64,000 nt of DNA, taken from the NCBI RefSeq assembly GCF_900099835.1, contig NZ_FNKP01000002.1, forward strand, positions 620,001 through 684,000. The letters run 5' to 3'. The notes beneath the pieces were generated by a model. The model was not told the DNA's origin. It saw only the letters and a program-made list of their open reading frames with translations, and made no database searches. A program made the position numbers and the translations under genes. Source of the DNA: Paraburkholderia fungorum. Lineage in GTDB: Bacteria > Pseudomonadota > Gammaproteobacteria > Burkholderiales > Burkholderiaceae. Shown in pieces: positions 56,043-63,949 of the stretch (position 1 is the stretch's first letter; each line of letters begins with the position of its first letter).

Positions 56043-56492
56043 ACACATAGATGGTAATGCGCGCGAGTCAGAAAAGATGCATCAACCACTGCGTTTCTAT
56101 CTGAAGCATAAATTCATATAAGAGTTCGCATAACGGATAAAACCGGGTAAGTCATATGATTTACCGTAGTACTTTGCTGGCAAGAGTCGTTTGTTGTTGA
56201 TGTCTGTGAGTTCTGAAGTTTGTCTGAAAGACATAGGTTGCGGTCGTCGTCTGTGAACGACATGAACCGTAAAACGGTTTATGTTATTTGTGAAGTTTGA
56301 TTCTGATGCGTCGGGTTCTGGCCGATCTTCTGGCTCGATCTCGTGTCGATCTTCCGTTCACACCGCCAGCCGCCTTTCTGTCGTCGAAGGTCGCAATTCA
56401 TATCTTCAGCCCGCGCGATCCGCCACATCGCCACATTGTTTTAAAGCGCGGACAAATAGAAATCGAAGATATGTTTCTCGAGGAGGAAGAAA
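56043..56492. other. AT-rich intergenic inside the polysaccharide cluster
   Basis: 450 bp with no convincing gene, low in GC, holding a 20-bp near-palindrome at 56146-56165. It probably carries a second promoter, starting at the priming-transferase gene. A 67-codon TTG-initiated frame ending at 56500 was judged not real. Confidence 0.45.
56146..56165. promoter_or_regulatory. Near-perfect 20-bp palindrome, candidate operator
   Basis: GGTAAGTCATATGATTTACC is self-complementary except for one mismatched pair (G6 with T15). It sits in the AT-rich gap 330 bp ahead of the priming glycosyltransferase gene, a position and size typical of a dimeric repressor site. No cognate regulator is encoded in the cluster. 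Confidence 0.4.
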
Positions 56493-57221
56493 ATGCATAA
56501 TTGGGAGAAACGCATCGAGCCAGACTCATCTGAGCCGTCTGACGATGTAGCCGTGAGCCGTTCGACATCTTTTGATGATCTGGCTGCGGCCGGATTGAAA
56601 CCGGCGCACGGGGTGACAGGTTTCATTAAGCGGTCCATCGATATTTCGGCCGCTCTATTCCTGATCACGATACTGCTTCCGGTGCTGGTCTTCCTTGCTT
56701 TGCTGATCACGAGGGACGGAGGCCACGCGGTGTTTGGGCATGTCCGTATTGGTCGGGGGGGGCGGCCTTTTCGATGCTGGAAATTCCGCTCGATGGTCAA
56801 AGATGCCGATGCGGTTCTCGAACAACTGCTTTGCTCCAGTCCGCAAGCGCGCGCTGAATGGGCTCGCGACTTCAAGCTGAAGAACGATATCCGCATTACG
56901 CCGATGGGCAAGATATTACGCAGTACCAGCCTCGACGAGTTGCCTCAGCTTTGGAACGTGCTTCGCGGAGACATGAGTCTGGTCGGCCCGCGACCTATTG
57001 TCGAACAGGAACTGGCAAGGTACGGCCCTGACGCGTCCTACTATTTGATGGTCAAACCCGGCATCACAGGATTATGGCAAGTAAGCGGGCGAAATGACGT
57101 TGACTATGCGACGCGGATCTCGCTCGACGTGTCTTACGCAAAGAACTGTTCCCTGTTACTGGATATATCGATTCTCTTGCGAACGTTCAAGGTGGTGTGG
57201 GAGCGAGACGGGGCCTATTAA
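56493..57221 (+). CDS. Priming phosphoglycosyl transferase (WcaJ/RfbP-type sugar transferase)
   Basis: A 242-aa monotopic phosphoglycosyl transferase that starts the repeat unit by moving a sugar-1-phosphate from its nucleotide to undecaprenyl phosphate. Signature blocks: FIKRSIDISAALFLITILLPVLVFLALL (re-entrant helix), VFGHVRIGRGGRPFRCWKFRSM, SLDELPQLWNVLRGDMSLVGPRP (catalytic Asp-Glu), and PGITGLWQVSGRND. It is the short form, lacking the four N-terminal helices of WcaJ or WbaP. The ribosome binding site GAGGAGGAAG is strong. The first sugar cannot be told from sequence. Confidence 0.93.
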   Translation: MHNWEKRIEPDSSEPSDDVAVSRSTSFDDLAAAGLKPAHGVTGFIKRSIDISAALFLITILLPVLVFLALLITRDGGHAVFGHVRIGRGGRPFRCWKFRSMVKDADAVLEQLLCSSPQARAEWARDFKLKNDIRITPMGKILRSTSLDELPQLWNVLRGDMSLVGPRPIVEQELARYGPDASYYLMVKPGITGLWQVSGRNDVDYATRISLDVSYAKNCSLLLDISILLRTFKVVWERDGAY

Positions 57222-57283
57222 CCTGAACGTGTGTGGTAGACCCGCTGGTTGGTACGTATATCGCGCATTGAGGAGTTAGACAG

Positions 57284-58414
57284 ATGAAAATACTTCACGT
57301 GATGGAGTCGACTGCCACTGGGACTTTATCGATTGTCTGTACGATCGCGAACCGGCTGGCAAGAGAGGGCAACGAGGTGTATGTGATCTATTCGGTGCGC
57401 GACAATACGCCGAAGGACTTGACCTTACTGTTTCACCCGAACGTTATTCTCCGACGATTTCAGATGCGCGATCAGTCCATTGCCCGGACCCTGATCGGGC
57501 TACGAAGGGAGATCTGTGGCCTGAGCCCAGATATTGTTCATCTGCACTCGTCATTCGCAGGTTTTCTAGGGCGCCTGTCGACGCTCTTCTGTTTGCGATC
57601 CACCGTATTTTTTTATAGTCCACACTGCATCTCTTTTATGCGTGCGGACGTTCGAAGAACGACGAAGCTTTGCTTTGCCGCTTTGGAATGGCTGGCATGC
57701 GCGAAAAAGTGCCTGTACATAGGTTGCTCGGAAAGCGAATGCCTGGCAATACGCCGCTATTTGCGTAGGCGCGCCGTTCTCGTTGAAAACGCCGTCGACG
57801 ACGCGATCTTGGCGAGAGGCAGTGTGGTGCAGACAGAGGCTCGTAGATCCGGCGCCAGACGGATTGTTACCGTAGCGGGAATCAGGAAGCAGAAGAATCC
57901 GGCGCTTTTCGCACAGATAGCTTGCCTTCTTGAGCGGAAAAACTTGGAGATTCTTTGGATAGGGGACGGGGATCCGGATGCCACGAGGCTGCTTCGCGAT
58001 GCAGGTGTCGAGGTGACAGGCTGGCTTAGTCGGGATGCGGCTCTGGAAAGAGTCGGGCAGGCTGACGTCTTTCTGTCCACATCGTCGTGGGAAGGGATGC
58101 CGGTGTCCGTGATCGAGGCTATGGCGCTGGGAACGCCTGTGGTGGCATCGCGTTGCGCAGGAAACGTGGACACCATTCGCCATTTGGAGACGGGGCTGGT
58201 ATTCGATAGCGCGACAGAGGCGGCCGAGCTGTTAAGCGGTTTGCTCGACAACGAAGAGTTGGGTCTCGCCATTGCGACGCGCGCGATGATCGAGGCGCGG
58301 GAGCGATTCAGCGAGGATCGGTTCTTTCGCGAAGTGACTTCGCTTTACGCGGCTCAACCACAGGGTCGAGGAAGGGAACTCCGTGCTGACTTCCGGGCGG
58401 ACTTGGAAGCCTGA
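57284..58414 (+). CDS. GT4-family glycosyltransferase
   Basis: A 376-aa retaining GT-B glycosyltransferase. The N-terminal domain opens KILHVMESTATGTLSIVCTIANRLAREGNEVYVIY with LSPDIVHLHSSFAGFLGRL. The C-terminal domain has RIVTVAGIRKQKNPALFAQIA, ILWIGDGDP, the ExxxxxxxE motif in SSWEGMPVSVIEAMALGTPVVAS, and a nucleotide-binding loop. The GAGGAG site lies ahead of ATG 57284. It follows the priming transferase by 62 bp in the same direction, so it probably adds an early sugar. Confidence 0.92.
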   Translation: MKILHVMESTATGTLSIVCTIANRLAREGNEVYVIYSVRDNTPKDLTLLFHPNVILRRFQMRDQSIARTLIGLRREICGLSPDIVHLHSSFAGFLGRLSTLFCLRSTVFFYSPHCISFMRADVRRTTKLCFAALEWLACAKKCLYIGCSESECLAIRRYLRRRAVLVENAVDDAILARGSVVQTEARRSGARRIVTVAGIRKQKNPALFAQIACLLERKNLEILWIGDGDPDATRLLRDAGVEVTGWLSRDAALERVGQADVFLSTSSWEGMPVSVIEAMALGTPVVASRCAGNVDTIRHLETGLVFDSATEAAELLSGLLDNEELGLAIATRAMIEARERFSEDRFFREVTSLYAAQPQGRGRELRADFRADLEA

Positions 58415-58525
58415 GGGTCTGTGGTAGGAGCACTTCCGGAGTCATTGTGCGAGCAGCTGAAGGAGCGTTTGAGACGATCTTCTCGTGCACTTCGCGATTG
58501 ACAAGGTCAACAAGGTGCAAGGGGT

Positions 58526-59416
58526 TCAAAGCTGTGGTTTCCGGCCCCTTATCCCACCGCCAAGCAGCACATAGCGCAGGTATTGCGGAATGCCAGTCAG
58601 TTGTGCAGCAAGCCAGGCTACGGAGGAATCGTCGTGGATGTCGAACGCCTTGAGCCGGAAGGGATCGCTTGTCGGGCCGTTCCAGCCGATGTCGCACGTG
58701 CGTGCTGTCCGATATCCCGCCGCTTTCGCGCCCTCGATCTCGCGTTGGCCATAGTCGCCATTCGGATAGGAGAAGTGTTCGCATGGCCGTCCTGACAAAG
58801 TTTCGACTTCGAATTTTGAGCCCATGAGTTCGTCAGCGCACTCGACGTCATCGCAGCGCGTTAGGATGGGATGAAAACGGGTGTGGGACTGGAAATCGAC
58901 ATATGGGCGCATCGCTTCTATCTGCTCGACGCTAAGTCCCGTGATATGCGTGTCGGTCGCCGTGGCGTCCTCACGGAAGCCCCGGGCGCGCAGTTCTTTG
59001 AGACGCTCTCGGTTTGCCATGCGTTTGAGCCGCTCTATACCTGCCGTTTGCGCGCCCGGATGCATCCACCAATGTGTACGTGGTTGCGCGACGATGCTAC
59101 TACAGAGGTAAATAGTGGGGCGTACGTTGTGTTTGATAAAGATAGGTAGCAATCTGGCATTGTTGGCATGGCCGTCGTCGAGCGTGATGACCGCGCGAGG
59201 CCGGCCGCGCCCCGGTGAATAGATTTCCGCCAAAGAAACGATGTCACTGAATTTTTTCAGATACTGGAGATGCGCGTCGAGCGCGGCGGGTTCTGGCGCA
59301 TGGTAGAGCAGGACGGCAACCCGATCTTTCCAGAGTAGGGCACGTGTCCCCCTCGCAAGGCCGGTGAACAATACGAACCAGGTGAAGGCTGAACGCAGCA
59401 AGATTTTTGAGTTCAT
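58526..59416 (-). CDS. Polysaccharide deacetylase (NodB-homology, CE4)
   Basis: A 296-aa membrane-anchored or exported CE4 deacetylase. The N-terminal hydrophobic stretch (ILLRSAFTWFVLFTGLA) is a signal or anchor. The NodB motifs are AVITLDDGHANNARLLPIF (the DD pair), VDFQSHTRFHPILT (HxxxH zinc ligands), and FSYPNGDYGQREIEGAKAAGYRTA (YPNG/YGxxxxxA). It should remove N-acetyl groups from the polymer made by this cluster. I start at ATG 59416 with GAGG ahead rather than 11 codons upstream. It is encoded against the direction of its neighbours. Confidence 0.88.
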   Translation of the reverse strand: MNSKILLRSAFTWFVLFTGLARGTRALLWKDRVAVLLYHAPEPAALDAHLQYLKKFSDIVSLAEIYSPGRGRPRAVITLDDGHANNARLLPIFIKHNVRPTIYLCSSIVAQPRTHWWMHPGAQTAGIERLKRMANRERLKELRARGFREDATATDTHITGLSVEQIEAMRPYVDFQSHTRFHPILTRCDDVECADELMGSKFEVETLSGRPCEHFSYPNGDYGQREIEGAKAAGYRTARTCDIGWNGPTSDPFRLKAFDIHDDSSVAWLAAQLTGIPQYLRYVLLGGGIRGRKPQL

Positions 59417-59703
59417 CTGAACCTCAGTTTTTTGAGTCGATTGATTCACTCGTGCAGTGATTGCCAGATCAAAATGCGTGCGTGCTCTGTGGCATGGAAT
59501 AGAACAGGAGTGAGTTGCCGGGCGTTGCTCTCAGCGGACAGATACTGGTAAGGAATGCTGGGTGAAACTTATGCTATCAGGCCTTCTTGGGCGGTGGGTA
59601 TTTTTTCAGAAGTTGTCGGAAAAGCACAGGACTCTGCGACCAGATGCACCGTTCAGCGTTCTTCGCAGAGGACCCGATGAAGCAACTCGAGTCGGAGGGA
59701 GGT

Positions 59704-60714
59704 ATGAAAAATAAAGACATCCTGTATTCCGGTTTTAGCTGGGAGCATCACGATGGTGAGGCGGGGTATCACCACGTAGTCATGTCGAAAAGCGACTACG
59801 TCGACGGCGGGGCATTATGGGGCAGTGAAGGGAGTGTGCGGTCGCTCAAGCGACGAATCAATTTCGTGTTGACCGATATGCTGACGATCGTTCGAGCCGT
59901 CCCTTATCGGGCGGTGCTTCTCTTTTACCCCGAGCAAACCAGTTACCTGTCGCCAATGATCTTGAGGCTGATGGGAAAGAAGGTCGTTTATGTCATTCAC
60001 CTGGGCGAAGATTACTGGTTGCAAGACGACGGCTCATTGATTCGGAACCTCAAGCGTTTCAACTTGCGGTTTGTCAGCAAGTTCATTACTTTGACCGTTC
60101 AGCAGAGTCTGCTGTTCGAGGAACGTTTTCCCGGGCGCGTTGTAAAGATACCTCATGGCGCGTGGTGCAGGAAAAGGGAGCGCGCGGGAGCCGAGGATCT
60201 GCCACACGGAGACAGAACTCACATTATCGTCGTGGGCGACACTTATCGCGACTACGCATTGCTAACGCGCATCGTCCAGTTTTTCGCTCAGCACTTCCCG
60301 TTTGCACATTTCGACCTTGTCGGTATGAAGTCCGAGAAGCTAGGAGAGATTCAGGATTACCCAAACGTCACCTGTTTCGGGTGGTTAGACAATGTGCAAT
60401 ATGAAAGGACTATCCGCAACGCGCTTTTCATGTTGTTGCCGCTGGAGTTCGCCACCGCCAATAACGCGCTGCTGGAAGGTCTAAAGTCAGGCGTTCCAGT
60501 TATCTGCAGCGCTGTATCAGGAGTGCGGGAATATCTTCCGCAGGGCGACTATGTATTCAGTTCTGTCGGAGAACTGGCGAGCAAATTCGAGCAAAGGCGC
60601 CGGCTCACGCAATCGGAGCGGGACTGTGAAGCTGAGATGCTGGTTGCGTATGCGGCGGAACATTATTCATGGGAGGTCATTCGTGACCGTGTCGCCAACT
60701 ACTGCCTGTCCTGA
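59704..60714 (+). CDS. Glycosyltransferase, GT-B fold
   Basis: A 336-aa glycosyltransferase-like protein of GT-B type. The first half holds AVLLFYPEQTSYLSPMILRLMGKKVVYVIHLGEDYWLQ. The second half has HIIVVGDTYRDYALLTRIVQFF, FDLVGMKSEKLGEI, VTCFGWLDNVQYERTIRNALFMLLPLEFATANNALLEGLKSGVPVICSAVSGVREYL, where the acidic pair of GT4 enzymes is partly replaced (E-F-A-T-A-N-N-A-L-L-E). The very strong GGAGGGAGG site puts the start at ATG 59704. The next gene follows 22 bp later. Confidence 0.85.
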   Translation: MKNKDILYSGFSWEHHDGEAGYHHVVMSKSDYVDGGALWGSEGSVRSLKRRINFVLTDMLTIVRAVPYRAVLLFYPEQTSYLSPMILRLMGKKVVYVIHLGEDYWLQDDGSLIRNLKRFNLRFVSKFITLTVQQSLLFEERFPGRVVKIPHGAWCRKRERAGAEDLPHGDRTHIIVVGDTYRDYALLTRIVQFFAQHFPFAHFDLVGMKSEKLGEIQDYPNVTCFGWLDNVQYERTIRNALFMLLPLEFATANNALLEGLKSGVPVICSAVSGVREYLPQGDYVFSSVGELASKFEQRRRLTQSERDCEAEMLVAYAAEHYSWEVIRDRVANYCLS

Positions 60715-60736
60715 CAAAAAAAGGGAGGAACTAGTC

Positions 60737-61546
60737 ATGAAGAGAGTTTCAGAAGGGCCGCTATTTCATGCATTTTTCCTGGGATTTTATAAAGACAATG
60801 TGAGACACGGGCTATCGGAGTTCATATCGCTGATGCGCCGGGTCACTCCGGACTTCGAACTGTATTTTATTGACAATGGACGCAACGGGCCGGACTCGCT
60901 GCCCGGCGCGGTGCGCTATATCGAAGGGGATAATTCACGCTGGGAATTTTCAGGCTGGGACGCCGGGATGCATCACGCGGGGGGAGGCGACGATCGCGAC
61001 GTCTATATCTTTTGCAACGATACCTTTTGCTTCAACCGCGACTGGTCTGCTGCGGAGTCTGCGCGATTTGTGAAAGCATTCCGCAAACTGGCACGCATTG
61101 ACGGACCCGCTCTGTCGGGTGAATTCAATTCTTTCGACAAGAGATTCACGCTGAATGGGGTGCAGCTTAGCGGCTGGGTCAGCACTTACTTATTTGGTAT
61201 GTCAGGGACACTTCTCAAGACGATGGGTTCGCGACTGACAGTGCCGGATGACGTATTGAATCAGCTTTTCCTGACGATACAAGACCAAAAGATAGTCTGG
61301 GGAGAGGATATCGATCCCATCCTGTCGGCGCATATTTCGCGCTGGATGTTTCCTAAGGATGCCGGAGCCGGCTGGTACAAGTCGAGCGGCGCATCAGACG
61401 AGTTAAAGATCAATAAGGTACGGGCGATACTTAACGAGAAATATTTGACGGCTTGCTGTATTCGGCTCGGCGGAAAACTCGTTCGGACAAATCCGGGCAT
61501 TGTGCAACGCGCCTTCAGAAAAGCGAAAAGCGCAATCTGCATGTAG
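60737..61546 (+). CDS. Probable glycosyltransferase, family uncertain
   Basis: A 269-aa protein starting MKRVSEGPLFHAFFLGFYKDNVRHGLSEFISLMRR, after AAAGGGAGGAA. The segment FELYFIDNGRNG...VRYIEGDNSRWEFSGWDAGMHH then VYIFCNDTFCFNRDW reads like a GT-A nucleotide-sugar site: an N/D-x-G loop, a E-F-S-G-W-D-x-G block known from rhamnan-type transferases, and an N-D-T in place of DxD. The rest has no match I can name. Last gene of the operon and of the cluster. Confidence 0.55.
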   Translation: MKRVSEGPLFHAFFLGFYKDNVRHGLSEFISLMRRVTPDFELYFIDNGRNGPDSLPGAVRYIEGDNSRWEFSGWDAGMHHAGGGDDRDVYIFCNDTFCFNRDWSAAESARFVKAFRKLARIDGPALSGEFNSFDKRFTLNGVQLSGWVSTYLFGMSGTLLKTMGSRLTVPDDVLNQLFLTIQDQKIVWGEDIDPILSAHISRWMFPKDAGAGWYKSSGASDELKINKVRAILNEKYLTACCIRLGGKLVRTNPGIVQRAFRKAKSAICM

Positions 61547-62139
61547 AGAAGGACAGATCCTATGCAGGACTGGTCCACGGAACGCACCCGACGCCGTTCA
61601 TAGAATTAGCCGCGTGGCCGTTACTCAAAGGAGAGGATCATGCGCACAGTTCAGGTAAACAAGAGACATTCCGAAACGCTCGTACTGGCCGTGTCTCTGG
61701 AGCTGGCTGTGGCGAAGTGGAAGGTTGCGTTACCAGATGGTCGCGTGCACACGGTAGCGGAGCCGCAAGCCGCATCCCGTTTGCAGACGTGAGTCGCGCA
61801 AGTGCCTGCTTGACGCGCGCATTTTGCCATGCAATATTCAACGCACCGCGCGGTCTCCTCTCAGGCCACCGCCGGTACGGGGAACACAGTAAAGTTTCCT
61901 TTGTGATCGAGGCATGCGGTTCCCTCGCCTCCATCCACCCTGACAACGGCGTCAGATTCCCTTCAGGTAGTGTCCTTTCACTTCGCGGCTGCAAGCTCGC
62001 GTTGCGGTGACGTGTTTTCGCGCGCATCGCGCCTGAAACGATCCTCAATTTTCCAGTCGCGTCGACTGTTCAGTCGGCCGCCACCTGCGCGGCCGGCTCG
62101 CGATCGACGTTGAACCGACGTTCCCTATCGGACTTGAAC
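61547..62139. other. Junction between polysaccharide cluster and amidase gene
   Basis: 593 bp holding a transposase stub (61640-61792) and otherwise no gene. Base composition returns from AT-richer to typical GC-rich across this stretch, which fits the right boundary of an insertion. The amidase promoter should lie near its right end. Confidence 0.5.
61640..61792 (+). pseudogene. Transposase N-terminal stub (IS110-like)
   Basis: A 50-codon frame with GGAGAGG just upstream: MRTVQVNKRHSETLVLAVSLELAVAKWKV, then LPDGRVHTVAEPQAASRLQ, then a stop. The L-V-L-A-x-x-L-E-L-x-x-x-K-W-K-x-A-x-x-D-G-R pattern with T-V-A-E-P-Q-A-A-x-R-L-Q is the opening of a transposase type common in Burkholderia, most like the IS110 group (N-terminal DEDD domain). 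The remaining about 300 residues are absent. Naming is tentative. Confidence 0.5.
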
Positions 62140-63714
62140 ATGACACATGACGTTTCAACGATACAGCCTGGCACGAATCACAAAGCCGACATCGATCTGT
62201 CGACGCTCACCGTGCAATCGGTGCAGGAAGGCTTCGCGGCTGGGCGTTTTACCGCGGAGTCGCTTGCGCGAGCCTGCTTCGAACAGATCGAGACTTATAA
62301 CGCGAAATACAACGCGATCATTTTCCTGAACGAGGCCGCTCTCGACGATGCACGCGAGATCGACCGGCGACGCGCCGCTGGCGAGGTGCTGGGGCCTCTC
62401 GCGGGCGTGCCGGTCGTCATCAAGGATCCGATGGACATGGTCGGCTTTCCGACCACGGCGGGCTGGTCGCAGCTCTACAGCAAAACGGGCGGCGTCGACC
62501 TGATGCCAGCCACCGACGCACCCGTCGTGGCCCGCATGCGCGCGGCCGGAGCGATCATGCTCGGCAAGACCAACGTGCCTGTTCTAAGCCATTCCGGCAC
62601 GCATGCAAACGACAGTTGGGCCGGTCCCACGTTGAACGTCGTGATTCCTGACCGCGTGCCGGGCGCGAGCAGCGCGGGCACGGCGGCGGCCGTCGCAGCG
62701 GCAATGGCGGTATTGGGGCTCGCCGAGGAAACGGGTGGCTCGATCCAGAACCCGGCGTCATCGCAGGACCTGGCGGGGATCAAGCCGACCATCGGACTCG
62801 TCCCCAACGCGGGCGTGGTGCCTCTGTCCGGCAATCGCGACGTGGTCGGCCCGATCGCGCGCACGGTGCGCGACGCGGCGCTGTGCCTCGACGTGCTGGC
62901 CGGTTATTCGTCCGAAGACCCCAAGACCCTGGCATCGGTCGGACATCAGCCGGAAGGGGGCTATACGGCCGCGCTAAGTGTCGATTCGTTGAAGGGCAAG
63001 CGCATCGGTCTGTATGGCGCGGGTTGGCGCACGCAGCCGTTGTCGGAAGAAGCGGCGCAACTGTACGAACGCGCGAAGCGGGAACTGGAAGCGGCGGGCG
63101 CGATCCTCGTCGACGATCCGTTCGCGGGATCGGACTTCGCGGCCTTGCGCGAGCCGACCTTGCCGCTGCCCAATTTCGACGCGCGCGGTCTCGAGTCGAT
63201 TCCTTACGACGTGCATCAATATCTGCAACGACTGGGTCCGGATGCTGCGCTGAAGACCTTCGACGACTTCGCTAAAGCCACTGCATCGCAAAACGCGTTT
63301 GGTCCGGGAGGCGTGTTGAATTTCATGCACACGTTGCCGGAATTCGTCGCTGCACTCGCCAATCCGACGGCGCCGCCGGATATCTCCGGCTTCATCGCAT
63401 TGAAGGCGAGTTATCTGCGCATTTTCAACGCGGTGATGGACGGCCAGCAGATTGATGCACTCGCGTTTCCGCAAATGCGCTGCGAACTGCCGCCGCTTCA
63501 CGGCAAGGAGACGATCCAGGAAACCACGGTGGGTGAAATCAACATCGCGGGTTTGCCGGGTGTCACGGTGCCGGCCGGGTACTACGCATCGGGCTCGCCG
63601 TTCGGCATCATTTTCGTCGGGCGTCAGTGGGACGAGGCCGCATTGATCGCGATGGCCTACGCGTACGAGCAGGCGACGCAACATCGCAAGGCGCCTGCGC
63701 TGACGTCGGTGTGA
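62140..63714 (+). CDS. Amidase signature family enzyme
   Basis: A 524-aa serine amidase hydrolysing amides to acids. The catalytic triad is complete: Lys95 in VVIKDPMD, the cis-Ser177 in PGASSAGTAAA, and nucleophile Ser201 in ETGGSIQNPASSQDL (spacing of 24 as in the family). It starts at ATG 62140; the earlier in-frame TTG lacks a better site. No signal peptide, so probably cytosolic. The following gene is an AmiC-like amide binder, which suggests a shared role in scavenging small amides; the exact substrate is unknown. Confidence 0.93.
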   Translation: MTHDVSTIQPGTNHKADIDLSTLTVQSVQEGFAAGRFTAESLARACFEQIETYNAKYNAIIFLNEAALDDAREIDRRRAAGEVLGPLAGVPVVIKDPMDMVGFPTTAGWSQLYSKTGGVDLMPATDAPVVARMRAAGAIMLGKTNVPVLSHSGTHANDSWAGPTLNVVIPDRVPGASSAGTAAAVAAAMAVLGLAEETGGSIQNPASSQDLAGIKPTIGLVPNAGVVPLSGNRDVVGPIARTVRDAALCLDVLAGYSSEDPKTLASVGHQPEGGYTAALSVDSLKGKRIGLYGAGWRTQPLSEEAAQLYERAKRELEAAGAILVDDPFAGSDFAALREPTLPLPNFDARGLESIPYDVHQYLQRLGPDAALKTFDDFAKATASQNAFGPGGVLNFMHTLPEFVAALANPTAPPDISGFIALKASYLRIFNAVMDGQQIDALAFPQMRCELPPLHGKETIQETTVGEINIAGLPGVTVPAGYYASGSPFGIIFVGRQWDEAALIAMAYAYEQATQHRKAPALTSV

Positions 63715-63758
63715 AGGGCGAATTGGGTCCCGACATACACGGCGTAATTTTGATTCGA

Positions 63759-63788
63759 TTGACGATGCGAGCGTCGTAATGCTATAAA
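63759..63788 (+). promoter_or_regulatory. Sigma-70-type promoter of the amiC-like gene
   Basis: TTGACG (63759-63764) and TATAAA (63783-63788) are separated by 18 bp, close to consensus. Transcription should start around 63795, about 155 nt before the start codon of the amiC-like gene and just ahead of the first leader hairpin. Confidence 0.75.
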
Positions 63789-63796
63789 AATAGCGC

Positions 63797-63903
63797 GATG
63801 CCGCTTCTCGATGAGGCCGCATCACCCAGTTACGGCGTGTCGTTCAGCGCCAAGGGCAACGAAGCCCCGTCCCGCACTCAGGTGTGGGACGGGGCTTTTT
63901 TTT
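63797..63903 (+). promoter_or_regulatory. RNA leader with ANTAR-type hexaloop overlapping a terminator
   Basis: Three hairpins can form. P1: GATGC-C-GCTTC / GAGGC-C-GCATC (63797-63823, one C-C mismatch). P2: GGGC-AACGAA-GCCC (63854-63867), a hexaloop with A at position 1 and G at position 4, the signature of ANTAR-protein targets (AmiR, NasT, EutV). Terminator: GCCCCGTCCCGCAC / GTGTGGGACGGGGC, 14 bp, loop TCAG, then eight T (63864-63903). The GCCC at 63864-63867 is shared, so P2 and the terminator exclude each other. P1's loop does not fit the A1/G4 rule, which is a weak point. Confidence 0.65.
63864..63903 (+). terminator. Intrinsic terminator in the amiC-like leader
   Basis: A 14-bp stem with tetraloop TCAG and T8. 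It lies between a good promoter and a gene only 47 bp downstream, so it is an attenuator of that gene rather than only the end of the amidase transcript 150 bp upstream. Confidence 0.93.
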
Positions 63904-63949
63904 CGCCGTCTCGCGGGCATACAAGGCTTCAATCCGTCAGGATTTTTTG

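Noticed and set aside
56297..56500. A 67-codon frame overlapping the start of the priming transferase
   Set aside because: TTG start with no ribosome binding site and no family-like pattern; the strong ribosome binding site at its end serves the transferase.
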